A stretch of 64,000 nucleotides of DNA. Source: Rhopalosiphum padi. Taxonomy: Eukaryota > Arthropoda > Insecta > Hemiptera > Aphididae. Of this stretch, positions 40,301 through 51,570 are shown in pieces. The notes under the pieces were generated by a model. It was not told the origin of the DNA. It did not search any database and was given only the letters and a program-made list of their open reading frames with translations. Each line of letters starts with the position of its first letter. Position 1 is the first letter of the stretch. Position numbers and translations under genes: made by a program. Location of the stretch: positions 30,913,858-30,977,857 of the forward strand of contig NC_083598.1 in NCBI RefSeq assembly GCF_020882245.1, in the 5' to 3' direction.

Positions 40301-42745
40301 AAAGGATTCAAATTAAATCTTGAAAAATAAATATAATGTAATATATTAACTTGTATTAAAATAGAATAATAACAAATAATATTTTAATCAACAATGGCAA
40401 TACCAATTCTCTATTTTAATGTACCTACTACAAATATAGATTATAAACTAAATAATCTATTCAAGAATTCAATAATCAAATAGAAAATACCATTATTTCA
40501 TACATACATATACATTTTTCTGATTAAATATTAGTGTGAACATTTTTTTTAATCTAAATGTATCAATGTATAAAACAGTAGAATATAAAATATTATTTTC
40601 ATGATTATGTATAACTAATTAGAAATTATCTATATGTATAATTGTATAAATAAGTTATACTTGCTAAGTATAATAAGTTATAACAAATAATTACTTTTTT
40701 TAATATCTACTTAATATTAATCTTAAAATTTTCTTATAAGAATTTTAAATGCCTAGGGCTAGCTTAAAATGTATAATGTTATTTTAATATATAAAAATGT
40801 TTTATCTATGATTTTTTATAAAATTTAATTGGTAACTTTAATTTAGTTCAAGCAATACATAATAAAAATATTTATTAGGTATATATTATATATTTTATGA
40901 TATTTGTTTTATATACTTTTAACATAATAATAATATTATTATTATAAATATTTATTATAATAGAAACCAATTACACTCATTAAAAAATAAAAATATATGT
41001 ATTATTAAATCATTTACTTAAAAGTTATCAAACAATTTTAAATGTATGTCTAAAATAAAATATTTACTCAAAATTAATATGAGGTATTGAAACATTGCAA
41101 ATATTTCGTATATCTAAATCATCTATTGGGCAACCAACTGCAGAAGTCAATTCTATAATATACTTGCAATGATTTACATTTAGCTTATAATCCGCTTTAT
41201 TTCCAATCATCTGAAATTAAATTTATATATCAAATGACAAAAACATTTTATAAATACGTAAATTAACAATATAAGATTTTTAATAGCTTCGGTCAAATTA
41301 ATAAATTGGTTCAAATAAATAAGGATTACATTATCTAACCTTGTAGGATTATTGATTAATAATTGATTTCATAAAAAATTTATATTTTATTTTGTCATTG
41401 AATTATTTAAGTGATGTACATATTATATAGTTATATAAGCATTTTCAAATTATATTATCAATTAGTATTGTACTTTCAAACTTTTGTAACTATCTAAAAG
41501 TGTAACTTAGGAATTTTGATAACTTAATAATGTATGTAATTAAAAAATAAAAATACTCATAAATTAAAAATATTTTTTCTTACTTATTCTATTTTACTAA
41601 ATAGCTCATTTATTTTTATAACTATCATATCATTATAAACAATCTCCTTTAAACATTCAATGCATTTTAATTTTAAATTGTTACTTTCCTTTGTTTTATA
41701 CAGTATAGTATAGTGTAATTAAAAGTAAAGCTACTCTACATACTTCCAAAATTATGCTTATATTATTATATAGTTATAATTCAGACTATATTGAAAAACA
41801 TATAAAAATAATATGTATTTTGTTAAGTTTTCTTAAAAATATTAATTTTAAAGAAATTATACATTACATATCAATAGTTAAAAATAATCTTGATAAAAAT
41901 AAAATTTTTATAAACAACTTGATTACATAAAATACTATTTTCAATCATTTTTATTTGAAGTTCTTAAAACAGAATTTAAACTAGTTTTTAATGATTTAAC
42001 TAGAATTTAATTTGATAAATGCATAATTATAGTTATTAGTGGGATAATCTAGTACTTGGTAATTAGTGGTTAGTTAGCCAAAGGAAAAAATCCCAAACCT
42101 TAAACCACATTCTAGAGGTTAAATTATGGAATACCAAAAGTTTAAATGCTAAAAATGAAATAAGATTAACAAAAATATGTGGTACCTATACCTATACAAA
42201 ATAACCAGTAAGCATAATTTAAAATGTAATTCTATTTTTTTTTTTTCAAATGAGTAATCACCAACTAAATTCAAAATTAAGGGTAAATCGAATTTCTCAT
42301 TACTAAACTTATTTGTTTATGTTGAACGTTGAACATTTTAATTACTCAGTCATTTATATGTGACCCAATGTGGGAGTTAAGCAGATAATGGATAAGTAGG
42401 TAACCAGAACTATATAAACTTAATGAAAATTTCTTAACCGACATTTTATGTTCAAGAATATATAATATCCAATATGTTTATACATTCCAATAGTCCATGT
42501 ATTAAGTAATATAATGTTAAGTCATAATAATATTAAATATTAAACTTATTTAAATCTTGAAACTTACATTTTTATTGCAAACAAATGTTAGATCTGTAGA
42601 GTATTTTTGATTTTTTTCACAAATAGTATTTCCTTCCAAAGATAAAATAAGTTGATCTTTAAAATCTAATTTCGCTTCTAAAAAGAAAAATTCTCTCTTA
42701 ATACATCTTATAATAAACATATTCTGATATTCATATTTTAGTTAT

Positions 42746-42778
<33 letters not shown>

Positions 42779-45700
42779 TATCATTCAAACAAATTGACAA
42801 ATACATATAACAGAGCGTATACTAATATGATATGTTAAAATAATAGACTATGAAATAAAGTAATATAATGAGAACAATGATAATATATAATATGATCTAC
42901 AAAAGAAAGGAAAAATACATACATAAACATTTAACAATTATAAAAGCATAATATATAGTAAATAAATTTAAATTTTTTTTTTTTTTTTAAATAAAGTTGT
43001 AACATTTCAAAGTTTTATAAACAAAGAAAAATGAAAATACTTTACATACATAACGCGTTCTTCTCTAATTCCAAAAATAAAAATTTGTATACCACATATT
43101 TAATATTAATAGTATCACCCAATATCACAATTTTTTTAAATTCATACGGCATAGAATTAAAAATTGTTGGTCCCAGATAGTCTACAAAAGACTGTCCAAA
43201 AGATTTATTGGTGTATATAACAGGAAAGTCATAATTTCTAAATTCTCTTTTTCTATCTAATTTATTGTAATGATTATCTCGTCTAACATGTTTCAATAAA
43301 TGCATTATTACTATTTTTTTATAAAGGTAACTTACCGGTAAAACACCAAATATTCCATATAATTTACTTTTGTAGATCCCGTAACAGTACATTTATTTAG
43401 ACAAATTCTGATTATATTATTTTGATTAATTGTTAATGCATTTAGTATGTTATCTTTAAGGCCACCCCATACTAATATACCATATTGGAAATTAGACTGA
43501 TACAGTGCATAGTAAATTGTTCTTAATGTTTGTTTCGGCACCATACATTTAATTTTTACTAGCTTGTAAGTTATAAAACGTAGTTTACCTAATAGGTTAT
43601 TGATGTGTAAATTCCATCTTAAGTTCTTATCGAATATAATACCCAAGTATCGAATTTTTTCCACTTTTTTAATAGATTTACAATTTTGCGAGTCACAGAT
43701 TTTGTTTATATCACAGTCATGAATTGTAATATTATTGTAATTAATAACATTTTTTTAAATTGAGAACGGCATGAAAACAGTTTTTTCCACATTTAAGATT
43801 AGATTTCTATCTTTTAATCTGTTATTTATCTGTCTAAAACCTTGGTGAGCTTTTTCATACACACCATCCCAAGTCTTATGAGAAAAAAGCAGACATGTAT
43901 CGTCAGCATAAGTGATTATAGATCCATCAATATTGACTTCACATATATCATTTATATATATAATAAAGAGTATTGGACCCAAAACACTGCCTTGTGGTAC
44001 ACCAGATTTAATTACACATATATTACCATTAACTTCATTTATTTTAACTAATTGTTTCCTATTATGTAAATAACTTTTAAACCAGTTTAAACTTGAACAT
44101 TTAATTCCAAAGCTGGGCAGTATATTTAATAGAATGTCATGGTTGACTGTGTCAAATGCCTTAGTTAAGTCTAAGAAAATTGCTATCGTTTTGTTATTGT
44201 TATCTAAATTACCATAAATGTACTGAATGACTTGATATAGTGCATTATCCGTGCTTTAATATATATAATATAAAGTTTTATAAAATGTGGCTATACATAT
44301 GTCAGTAAATGTTTATTTAGTAATATAACTTTTAGCATTAGTTACAATTTCTAATACATACTAATAGGTACTAATATACTATTTAATTAAGTACTTTAAA
44401 TAAACAAAAATTAAAAACTGAATCGATTTTTCGACATAAACAATGTAGTCGGTATCGAATATGCGCCACTGTATTGTCTGTACTCATATTTTTAGTATAG
44501 TATTACATGTATACTACATTACTACTTACATAGTTACATAGTTAGGTTAACTGAACTGCTGTAGGTAAACTATTGAAAAAAAGGGTGGGCAAGTGAGTAT
44601 CACTCTGCTGTATAGTAGTGCTGGAGAATAGGTCACTTTAATGGGTGTGTTAAATTTGAACGCAATGACAGGTCTCATTATATACGAAAATCGAAAAACG
44701 ATTCTGAACGGAGATGAATTGTCAGTCTAGGATATAATATATTATTTATATTATTACCTATGTTTAAATTGTAATACGTCATATATTTTTTTTTTGATAC
44801 AAGTAAATTATTTTTCTCAACTACTGGTGAAAGTTTCAAGTTTCTACAACTTATACTTTTTAAATAACAATAAATATTTTAAATCGTTTTAGGTTATATC
44901 GTTATTCTATGTGATTTCGTAAAAATTTAAATTTCATACGCTCATAAAATGTTTTCTATATTGACGCTGGAGTTTTTTTTAAAGGAAAACTTATGGAGAA
45001 CCTTGTATTACGTTTTGTTAACCTTAGGTATAAATCACAAATATTTTATGAATTTCCAACTTCAAAATTCCTTGCAAATTTTCGTGATTTTGGTATATTT
45101 CTTAATACATTTCAAAATATTTTGAAAATTTAATCGTAAATAGATATTGCTAATATAAAAATTTGGTGAAAATCTTAAGTATTTACACTGGTTTTTTTTT
45201 TTTTGAATTACAGAAAAATAAAAAATCGATTTTGTCAAGAAAACTGGTTATGCGTAAAAATTTCTATTTTTTGTTACTTTTTTATAGGGTTTTCCTATCT
45301 CTTTTGAAAACTACTAAGAATTTTTTACTTTTGACTCCCCAAAGTACCAACTAGATTCACTTTCTTTTTCAAAACGGGGCTGAAGACAAAAATCAAAGCA
45401 CTATTACTACTCCAAAACGTGATGAAAGACTAACAAATAATAATAAAAAAAACACATTATTGTAAAATCAATATACCTACATATATCATTCCGTTCAGAA
45501 TCTAAAATATACATCAATACCTATATAGTTTTAATATTAATTAAATATTTAAATATATGTATATGTCGTAGGCAAATAGTCAAAGAATTTGTATGCAATT
45601 TTACGGATGAGTATCCGCCTAGGGCCTAGATATTTAGTTAAATACCTATTTCAAGTCAGGCAAATAATAAAAATGAAAAATGTTGTATTATTAATATGTA

Positions 45701-48700
45701 AAATGCATAGATATATGAAATATTTTTAATTTCGTATCTTTCGGAAATATTGTTTTAAAATTAAAATTATAAATAAATATAAATAATTATTAATTAGACG
45801 TTGGTAATAGTACAAATATATAAAAAAAATAAAAAGTTATATTATAATTACAAATATTTGTTAATTTTTAGTTATTACTTATTGTTAACATTTTATTGTT
45901 TGGTGGCATTTACTGGAACATTTAACATTTTTTTTAAACAAAAACACCAACCAGTTTACTTATATTAATTATCTATATTTATTTATATATTTGAATAATA
46001 CATAGTTATTTTTTTATTATATAGAATATAGCAATAAATAGTTTTTTTTTTAATTTTTTTATTTTTATTAGAAAATATACAATCTATACCCAAAGGCATA
46101 ATAAGAATATGTGCTACATTATATTAAAAAAAAAAAAACATGAATAGGGTGAGGAAAGAAGCCATCCAGTGATCGCACTTCCTTTTGTTTAAATATATGT
46201 GTAACTATATATTTTTTCTAATTATTATCATTTTTTTTTTTTTTCGTTATTCATTTAGAAGATCTCTACACCAGTTTCTTTTTAAACGCCGTGGAGGGTT
46301 TCCAGGAATTGTGCGAGTGGCTAGGCCGGATATCAGAGGATTTGAGTGACCAGACAGTTTGTTGAAAAAACGTTTGTAATATGTTTTAGCTTCTTCGTGT
46401 ATAGTTTTCATTTTTAAGTCGGGGTGGAGAGTAAAATTAGAGATATAAGGGGGGGGGGGGGCATTTGTGATGGAGCGTAAGATATTATTTTGAACGGTTT
46501 GTATTTTGTTAAGATTGGATTTTTTGGCATTACCCCACAGTTGGAGGCCATATGTCCACATAGGCTTAATTAAGGATTTGTAAATAAGCAATTTGATATT
46601 TAATTTTGTATGTTTGTTAGTTAATAGAGTTTTGAGCAACCGGATACGTGCATTTAGGGCGAGTTTTTTTTCCTTTACATGTTGCGCCCAGGTAAGGCGA
46701 CGATCAATGGTTAGTCCTAGATACTTAACAGATTGAGATGAAGGTATAGGTATATCGGCTAAGGTAACTTCAGGACAGGGAGAAAGGCGAAGAGTAAAGG
46801 TAGTGTGGAGTGATTTAGATTGATTTACTTTAACTCTCCAATTATCGTACCAGTTTGACAATAGGTTAAGGTGGTGTTGAAGGTTTAGGGAAGCAGAAAT
46901 TGGATCTTCATGCATAGCTATAATTACCTTGTTATCCGCAAACTCGGCTACAGTTGTATTTAGAGAGGTAGGTTGATCAGCGGCATATATATTATATAAA
47001 AATGGCGAGAGTATGCCACCCTGTGGGACTCCTGCATTAATGTTTGCAATGTTTGAAACGGAAGAACCAAACCTGACTTGGAGGTGACGGTCGGTTAGAT
47101 ATGATTTTATCAGCAAGTAGTATGTTGGTGGCAGAAAAAGTTTTAATTTATAGAGAAGGCCTTCATGCCAGACTCGATCAAACGCTTGAGACACATCGAG
47201 AAATACGCATGAGCAGTATTTTTTTTTTTCAAGTGAAAGGGATATGGCGTCAACTAATCTATGTAGCTGGTGTGTTGTAGAGTGATTGGCACGAAAACCA
47301 AATTGAGTATTAGAAAGTACGTTATTAGAGTAAATGCAGGGAAGGATTCTTTTTAGTATTAGTCTTTCAAAAATTTTTGCGAAGAAGGGCAGGAGGCAGC
47401 AATAAATAGTTAATAAAAAAATATAGTTAAATTTTTAAAATAATACAAAATGTTTCATATTTATTATTTGCCTGACTTAAAATGTCTAGGTGGATAGTAA
47501 AATTGCATAAAAAAATTCTTTGGCTATTTGTTTAGGTATTAATAAATTTAATGCCTGATTTGACTATATGCCTACAAGTTTAGGCTACAGCCTACAACAT
47601 AGTCAACATATAGATAACCACTAAACGGAAAATATGACGCATACTTCAATTGCTAACTTACACCACCAATGTGACCTGTTCACATAATTTGATGCGACGA
47701 AAAAAATAAATTTATAAATCAATAATTGTTTGTTATTTGTTTTGTAGTATTGGTTTAAAGTTTAAACGTTAAGAAATTATTATTAGAAACATTAAAACTC
47801 CTGGGAATATTGAAAAAATGGTAATCGGGAAACATTATTTGGGAGGGGCGAGGACTAACTAAAATATATTTAAATTACCTATATATAGTAAATACAATAA
47901 AAAGTAATTTTTAGTGAATAACCAGAATATGATATTTAAAATCACGAAAATCTGGAAATGTTTATAAAACATCCATAATAATAAATTTATAAAAACACCT
48001 AATATTAATATACAAATACAAATTTCAAAAACAAAATTGGATACCCGAGAAGACAGAAGTTCAAACATTTTCAAATGTAAATTTTAATTAGCAGTGAGAT
48101 TGCCTATTTTAATTTAGTTTGGGCTTTATTGAGCTCAAGTTCCGGCTCAAGTGTACGCAGGAATATTGAAATTTTAAACATTAAAAATAATATAATATGC
48201 TTTGTATTTTTTAAAGATGTTATATTCAAAAAAATGTCTAAGTATCCAATAGGTATCAAAATCAAATTGTGATCATTTATTTATTATTCATTACTAATTA
48301 GGCTTAGATTCAATTCAAATGTATATTTTAAATAACTGTATTTTAAATTGTTAATAAAAATATTTTAATGGATAAAAATTTTAAAAAATAGAAAAATAAA
48401 GATCTTCCACTGGGCGTATTTAGGATTTTGCTGCCCCGGGTACACATTTTTTTAATGCACTTTTCCTCTCGCCAATTTTTCTTACTCTAAAAAAACTTAC
48501 CATACATATGATATGCTAATAGTATCATGCAGTATAAAAATCTATTGAGTGTCCTAGAATGTTGAATATCGTAGGTTTTCTGAGTAGTACCCACGATAAC
48601 AAAATAATCAAAGCCTGCAGGCTGAAATTGTAAAATTTATTAATTTATTTTCATATATGTTTATAAAATAAACATCATTAAATTAATATTATAAAAAAAA

Positions 48701-50852
48701 GTTCCCAGTTAAATTTGCTGCCCGGGGCAATTGCCCCCCCCTAAATACGCCACTGCTTCCATTTTATAATAAGTATAGCTTGCTCGGATGTATAATAACA
48801 ATAAGTGTATATTTATTTATGAATTATGTTTGAAGACTAAGGTACGGTAGGTAGGTACCTTATATTCATATTTTTACATACCGTTTATTATATACCTATT
48901 TAATTTGATACCCATTTGTCTACGAAAAAATTATTATTATTCCGAGGCTTGATTAATTACAATATTCCGAGAACGTTAGTAGTTTAGTACAGAATGCTCG
49001 TATTTCGTTTATTGGTGCACGGCGTACGGAACCGATGTCAACACGTAGTCGACCGACGGCGCGGCGTCGCGGCTCAGTTATGGCGCGGAAACACACTATA
49101 TATGTGCTTCATAAATACTGTGGCACTCAACGTGTTAATCAACAACACATTTATTTGGATAAGGATTAATAATATGTTGATAAAACTCTTTAGCAAATAA
49201 TTGGCAATAATGCATAAATTTCGACCAAATTTGATTACTATAAAAAAGGTTATAGTGAGTAAATCTTAAAAGATAGACATATACTGTCGCGGACATTTTT
49301 TTAGATCATTCAAAGAGGAATAATTCTTTCATACATATTTTTGGGGTAACTTAACCGTTTACGCAGCGCACGCAACGGAAGCCTTCAAATATGAATAATT
49401 TTCCCCGTTTTTGCAACATTTTTCACTTATGCTTCGCTCCTATTGGTCGCAGCGTAATGTTATATAGCTTAAGCCTTCCTCGACAAATGGACTATCCAAC
49501 ACAAAAATAATTTTTCAATTTTAACCAGTAATTCCTGAGATTAGCGCGTTCAAACAAACAAACTCTTCAGCTTTATAATATTATATACAAATATAAAATA
49601 AAAGTATAGATGATAAAATTTTCAATATTTTAATAGTTTTATACCTATTAAAATAAATAAAATATATCTCCTATAACTAATTATTCAAAACAAATACATT
49701 TATATTACCTACAAAATCATAGGTTTTAGGAAAAATTAATTCAACCTACCTCATTAAAATATAAAAATAAATTACTAAAATAGATACCTACCTTTAATTT
49801 TGGATCCAATATCTGATTCTGTGAAATATTTTTTGTTTTTAATTAAACATATTTTGGAATTAATTCCATCACATTTCCATACACGTTTATTGCTTTTACA
49901 TAACTTTATATTTAAATACATATCATTAGAATTGGTGAAATTCACTTTTTGAAGGTCTTCGAAACTTAAAAAAAAATTATAATCAAATAATATTTAATTA
50001 TTGTAGTAAATGTCATATAATGGATACAGCCAAAACATTTTCTGAAAGCAAACTTTATCTCAAAAGATAAAAACATTTTTGAAAGTATTTTTCTTTAGAT
50101 ACGTAGGTACCTACAAGTGGATTAATTTGGTCATAATTGTCGGGAGGATGAAATTTTATAAATTTTACTTATAATCAAACCCCTCTCCCTCCCACAAAAA
50201 AAAATTGCATTTTTTTATAGATATCACCTTTCAGTGCAATAAATGTATGTACGCATGTAACACAGAGATAAATAATTACAAAATATTCAATAATATACAA
50301 TAACATTTATTGCTCGACTTATTGTTAAATCAGTAAATAAATGGAATTGAGCAGTCTTTAAAAAAAAGGTCATGGAGGGAGATATACGAGTGATACGACA
50401 CCAAAATTTCCACTCCCCGTAATTATGCCACTGGCATCTACCTACCCAATAACCAATTTGAAATTGTTATAAAACAACATATTTTAATTTATTTTAATGA
50501 TAATAAAACATACATTTTAAATTAATACTTCTAAGCAAGATATTAGAAAAGATAAGCTAGAAGTTCAAAATGTTTATAAAAATATAGGTACCTAAGTGCT
50601 GATCTGGAACATGAAATTTAAGATTTATGTTATTAACTTGGCTATATCGTTCAAAAATAAAATTATTTTCATACACATTAAAATTTTTATTGATACAAAG
50701 TGTAAAGTACTAAGATAATAATTTTATTTTTACCGAGTCAAATCAAATTGAAGATGTTTTTCTTTGTGTTTCAGATTGAAAACACAATCATCACAATGTA
50801 TGACTATGGCATAGGCAGCAAAATATATTAGTAACAATTTATATAACATCAT
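25222..50852 (-). CDS. Lerp: Lerp/IGF2R-like receptor with about eight MRH (CIMR) repeats
   Basis: This is a type I membrane protein of the cation-independent mannose-6-phosphate receptor family, which in insects (Lerp) sorts lysosomal enzymes between Golgi and endosome. Exons in transcript order: 50852-50734, 49964-49792, 42677-42568, 41210-41068, 40318-40059, 39989-39817, 37294-37138, 37054-36941, 36835-36687, 36626-36261, 35551-35271, 35183-35048, 34884-34683, 34191-33935, 33508-33362, 31050-30889, 30797-30606, 28810-28657, 28573-28494, 26733-26283, 25331-25234. All join in phase and give about 1,300 residues. Visible are a signal peptide, repeated motifs such as YAVGKYANDELLYD, RRIELIFKCDE and FEWKTSLVC, a threonine/serine-rich stalk, and one transmembrane helix. 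Drosophila Lerp has five repeats and vertebrate IGF2R fifteen; I count about eight. Whether any repeat binds mannose-6-phosphate cannot be judged by eye. Confidence 0.87.
25783..26213. mobile_element. Foldback MITE, family copy 2
   Basis: A long inverted repeat. The left arm carries CCGCATGTGCTGTC and the right arm GAGACAACACATACAG. The inner arms carry AAATATTATCTAGAAC and CCTAGATAATATTCTTACC. ATATTAAAGCTAACAACAT is shared with copy 1. No ORF. It is inserted in the last intron of Lerp, just before the transmembrane exon. Confidence 0.6.
27689..28274. mobile_element. 586-bp near-perfect palindromic element with TA flanks
   Basis: The two halves are inverted copies. Left blocks in order are CAGGGTGATTCTTTTATC, AAAACACTCATTATTTC, TTTCAAGTTGTTAAAAAACA and GACAACATAGTTTTAAATTTC. 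The right half mirrors each, and the centre is near 27980. Both ends are flanked by TA, as for Tc1/mariner-group insertions. No ORF. It lies in a Lerp intron. A fragment of the same family is at 58516-58656. Confidence 0.75.
29600..30010 (+). pseudogene. LINE 3'-end fossil (antisense in a Lerp intron)
   Basis: Broken plus-strand frames give the pattern seen at the C-terminus of Jockey/R1-type retrotransposon ORF2. A WPSPSD-like start is followed by a degenerate RxxxGHT-type block, HQYLMKREVSSICVNCGIP, and a remnant of the HIL/ECP segment. Stops and frameshifts abound. Assignment is by motif memory; the rest of the element is absent. Confidence 0.45.
31320..31728. mobile_element. Tigger/pogo-type MITE with TA duplication
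   Basis: A 409-bp element. The left end reads CAGTAAAACCCCAGTAATCC and the right end reads, on the other strand, CAGTAGAACCTCAGTAATCC: 17 of 20 positions are identical. Subterminal GTCCGGA repeats are present on both sides. It is flanked by TA on each side (31318-31319 and 31729-31730). No ORF. CAGT ends with a TA target fit the pogo/Tigger group. It lies in a Lerp intron. Confidence 0.75.
36005..36172. mobile_element. 168-bp hAT MITE with perfect 8-bp target duplication
   Basis: The ends read CAGGGTCGGCCTGG and, on the opposite strand, CAAGGTCGGCCTGG, a 14-bp inverted repeat with one mismatch. Both sides are flanked by TATATTAT (35997-36004 and 36173-36180). The GC-rich arms contain repeated GGGCCCAGG blocks. 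It lies in a short Lerp intron between exons at 36261 and 35551; overlapping short ORFs on either strand are incidental. Confidence 0.82.
38213..38394. mobile_element. hAT-like MITE
   Basis: The left end reads CAGCCACCAGGTATGGGCAA and the right end reads, inverted, CAGTGGTGGGCAAACTTTTT. The flanks GTTTAGAC and TTTTAGAC match at 7 of 8 bases and fit a slightly decayed 8-bp duplication. The interior holds GGCCCGCGAAAG-type GC-rich text and no ORF. It is in a Lerp intron. Confidence 0.65.
42749..44258 (-). mobile_element. 5'-truncated, frameshifted CR1/Jockey-group LINE
   Basis: On the minus strand an open frame from 44258 to 43755 encodes reverse-transcriptase motifs: FLDLTKAFDTVNHDILL, SGVPQGSVLGPILFIIYIND and the catalytic YADDTCLLF. 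The frame shifts near 43755 in an A-run, continues at 43750-43332 (RYLGIIFDKNLRWNLHIN, YGILVWGG), and shifts again near 43370 into 43392-43042. An A-rich tail (T-run at 42749-42778 on the plus strand) closes the element. The endonuclease domain is missing. It sits in Lerp intron 2 on the gene's strand; no target duplication was identified. Confidence 0.75.
44590..45510. repeat. Dispersed aphid-type repeat, possibly with inverted ends
   Basis: The stretch opens with GATTCTGAACGGAGATGA (about 44700) and closes with CATTCCGTTCAGAATC (about 45490), which pair through the CTGAACGGA/TCCGTTCAG core. The interior is AT-rich, with recurrent CCCAAAGTACCAACTAGATT and AAAATCGATT text. Similar text occurs at about 22030-22340 and 18700-18930, suggesting three copies in the window. 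No ORF of note. Confidence 0.45.
46044..47397 (-). mobile_element. 5'-truncated Jockey-type LINE with 14-bp target duplication
   Basis: An uninterrupted minus-strand frame from about 47397 to 46247 encodes the RT domain and C-terminal part: FAKIFERLILKRIL, TQFGFRANHSTTHQLHRLVD, FLDVSQAFDRVWHEGLLYKL, GVPQGGILSPFLYNIY, then KYLGLTIDRRLTWAQHV and YGLQLWGNAKK. The catalytic motif reads FADN instead of FADD. The insertion is flanked by perfect 14-bp repeats, AGCAATAAATAGTT (46030-46043 and 47398-47411), with the A-tail side at 46044. The endonuclease and ORF1 are absent, so it is dead on arrival yet quite young. It lies in Lerp intron 2. Confidence 0.85.
48411..48755. mobile_element. MITE with CACTGGCGTATTTAGG-type ends
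   Basis: The left end reads CTGGGCGTATTTAGGATTTT and the right end, inverted, AGTGGCGTATTTAGGGGG. CTTCCA occurs at both outer flanks and may be part of a target duplication. GCCCCGGG-type text lies inside each end. Truncated relics with the same end are at about 33810-33855 and 50420-50440. Confidence 0.6.
49200..49610. repeat. Dispersed repeat with LINE/SINE-like tail
   Basis: This contains GGTTATAGTGAGTAAATC, AGCTTAAGCCTTCCTCGAC, CCTGAGATTAGCGCGTTC and an AAACAAACAAAC run followed by CTCTTCAGCTTTATAATATT. I recognise this as a tail repeated very often in insect genomes, probably from an RTE-like LINE or its SINE, but cannot confirm the family. No ORF. It is in Lerp intron 2. Confidence 0.4.
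50734..50852 (-). other. Lerp: Lerp first coding exon: signal peptide
   Basis: The exon starts ATG ATG and encodes a hydrophobic leader (MMLYKLLLIYFAAYAIVIHC) followed by the first MRH repeat. Just upstream of the ATG, at about 50857, is a good splice acceptor: a pyrimidine-rich run ending in AG on the minus strand. That implies at least one non-coding 5' exon further upstream. The exon ends at a GTAAAA donor in phase 2. Confidence 0.8.
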
Positions 50853-51108
50853 GGCACTAAAAACAAATAAAAACAAGAAAATAACCAATTGTTATTAATA
50901 AAGATATTTAGATATATTGGTAGTAGATAACATAAAATATTAAAAATATAATATAATTTAAATATGTTAGTTGAGAATTTTTCATTTTATTTGGAATTTC
51001 TATACAAAATGTCCAAACAGTCCTTTTCTTTGTCCACTGCACAGTGGTCAGCGATTTCACAACACCACGCGTCCGAGAGAAAACGTGTCGATCATAAAAA
51101 TATAAAAT

Positions 51109-51570
51109 AGACGTTTTTTTAGAACGTAGTACCCGCATGTGTTGTCTCCGTGTTACACACATATCAAATTTAAAGTTTACGAGTTACAATATTGTGCTGT
51201 TAATTTTGATATTAGAGTGAACTGACCTATTATAAAATTTAAAGGTAAGATTATTATCCAGGGCCCCACGTAATCTTTTATTGATATTTTTATTCTTAAG
51301 TAAGTTATAATCTTTTTGAAACTGTACATTTTAAAATGATCATAAGCATAATCATAACTTACTAAGAATTAATAATATCAATAAAAGGCTACCTAAGGCC
51401 CTGGATAACAATCTTACCTTCCAACTGTATAATTGGTCAGTATGTAAGTTAGTTTACTCTAATATCAAAACTAACAGCACAACATTGAAACCGGTGAACG
51501 AAAATTTGCTATGTGGTAGATGTGTAAGACGGAAACCACACAGCGGGTACTACGTCCTAAAAAAACGTCT
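51109..51570. mobile_element. Foldback MITE, family copy 3 (best preserved)
   Basis: This 462-bp palindromic element has arms of about 200 bases. The left end reads AGACGTTTTTTTAGAACGTA and the right end mirrors it. CGTAGTACCCGC, GTGCTGTTA, TTTTGATATTAGAGT and AAGGTAAGATT recur inverted in the other arm, around a centre near 51335. It lies about 260 bp upstream of the Lerp coding start, so probably in its 5' intron or promoter. The short ORF it contains (minus strand, 50908-51162) is incidental. Confidence 0.75.

Larger units (their letters stand above)
42678..49791 (-). other. Lerp intron 2, filled with retroelements
   Basis: This 7.1-kb intron holds two 5'-truncated non-LTR retrotransposons, both on the gene's strand: about 42749-44258 and 46044-47397. 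It also holds a dispersed repeat at about 44590-45510, a MITE at about 48411-48755 and another dispersed repeat near 49200-49600. No host exon was recognised in it. Confidence 0.7.

Noticed and set aside
48994..49200. 68-aa plus-strand ORF in a CpG-rich stretch (MLVFRLLVHGVRNRC)
   Set aside because: It lies in Lerp intron 2, ends in AT-rich text and shows no known motif. It is more likely part of a repeat or a regulatory patch.
50908..51162. 84-aa minus-strand ORF upstream of Lerp
   Set aside because: It overlaps the arm of the 462-bp foldback MITE and has no recognisable family features.
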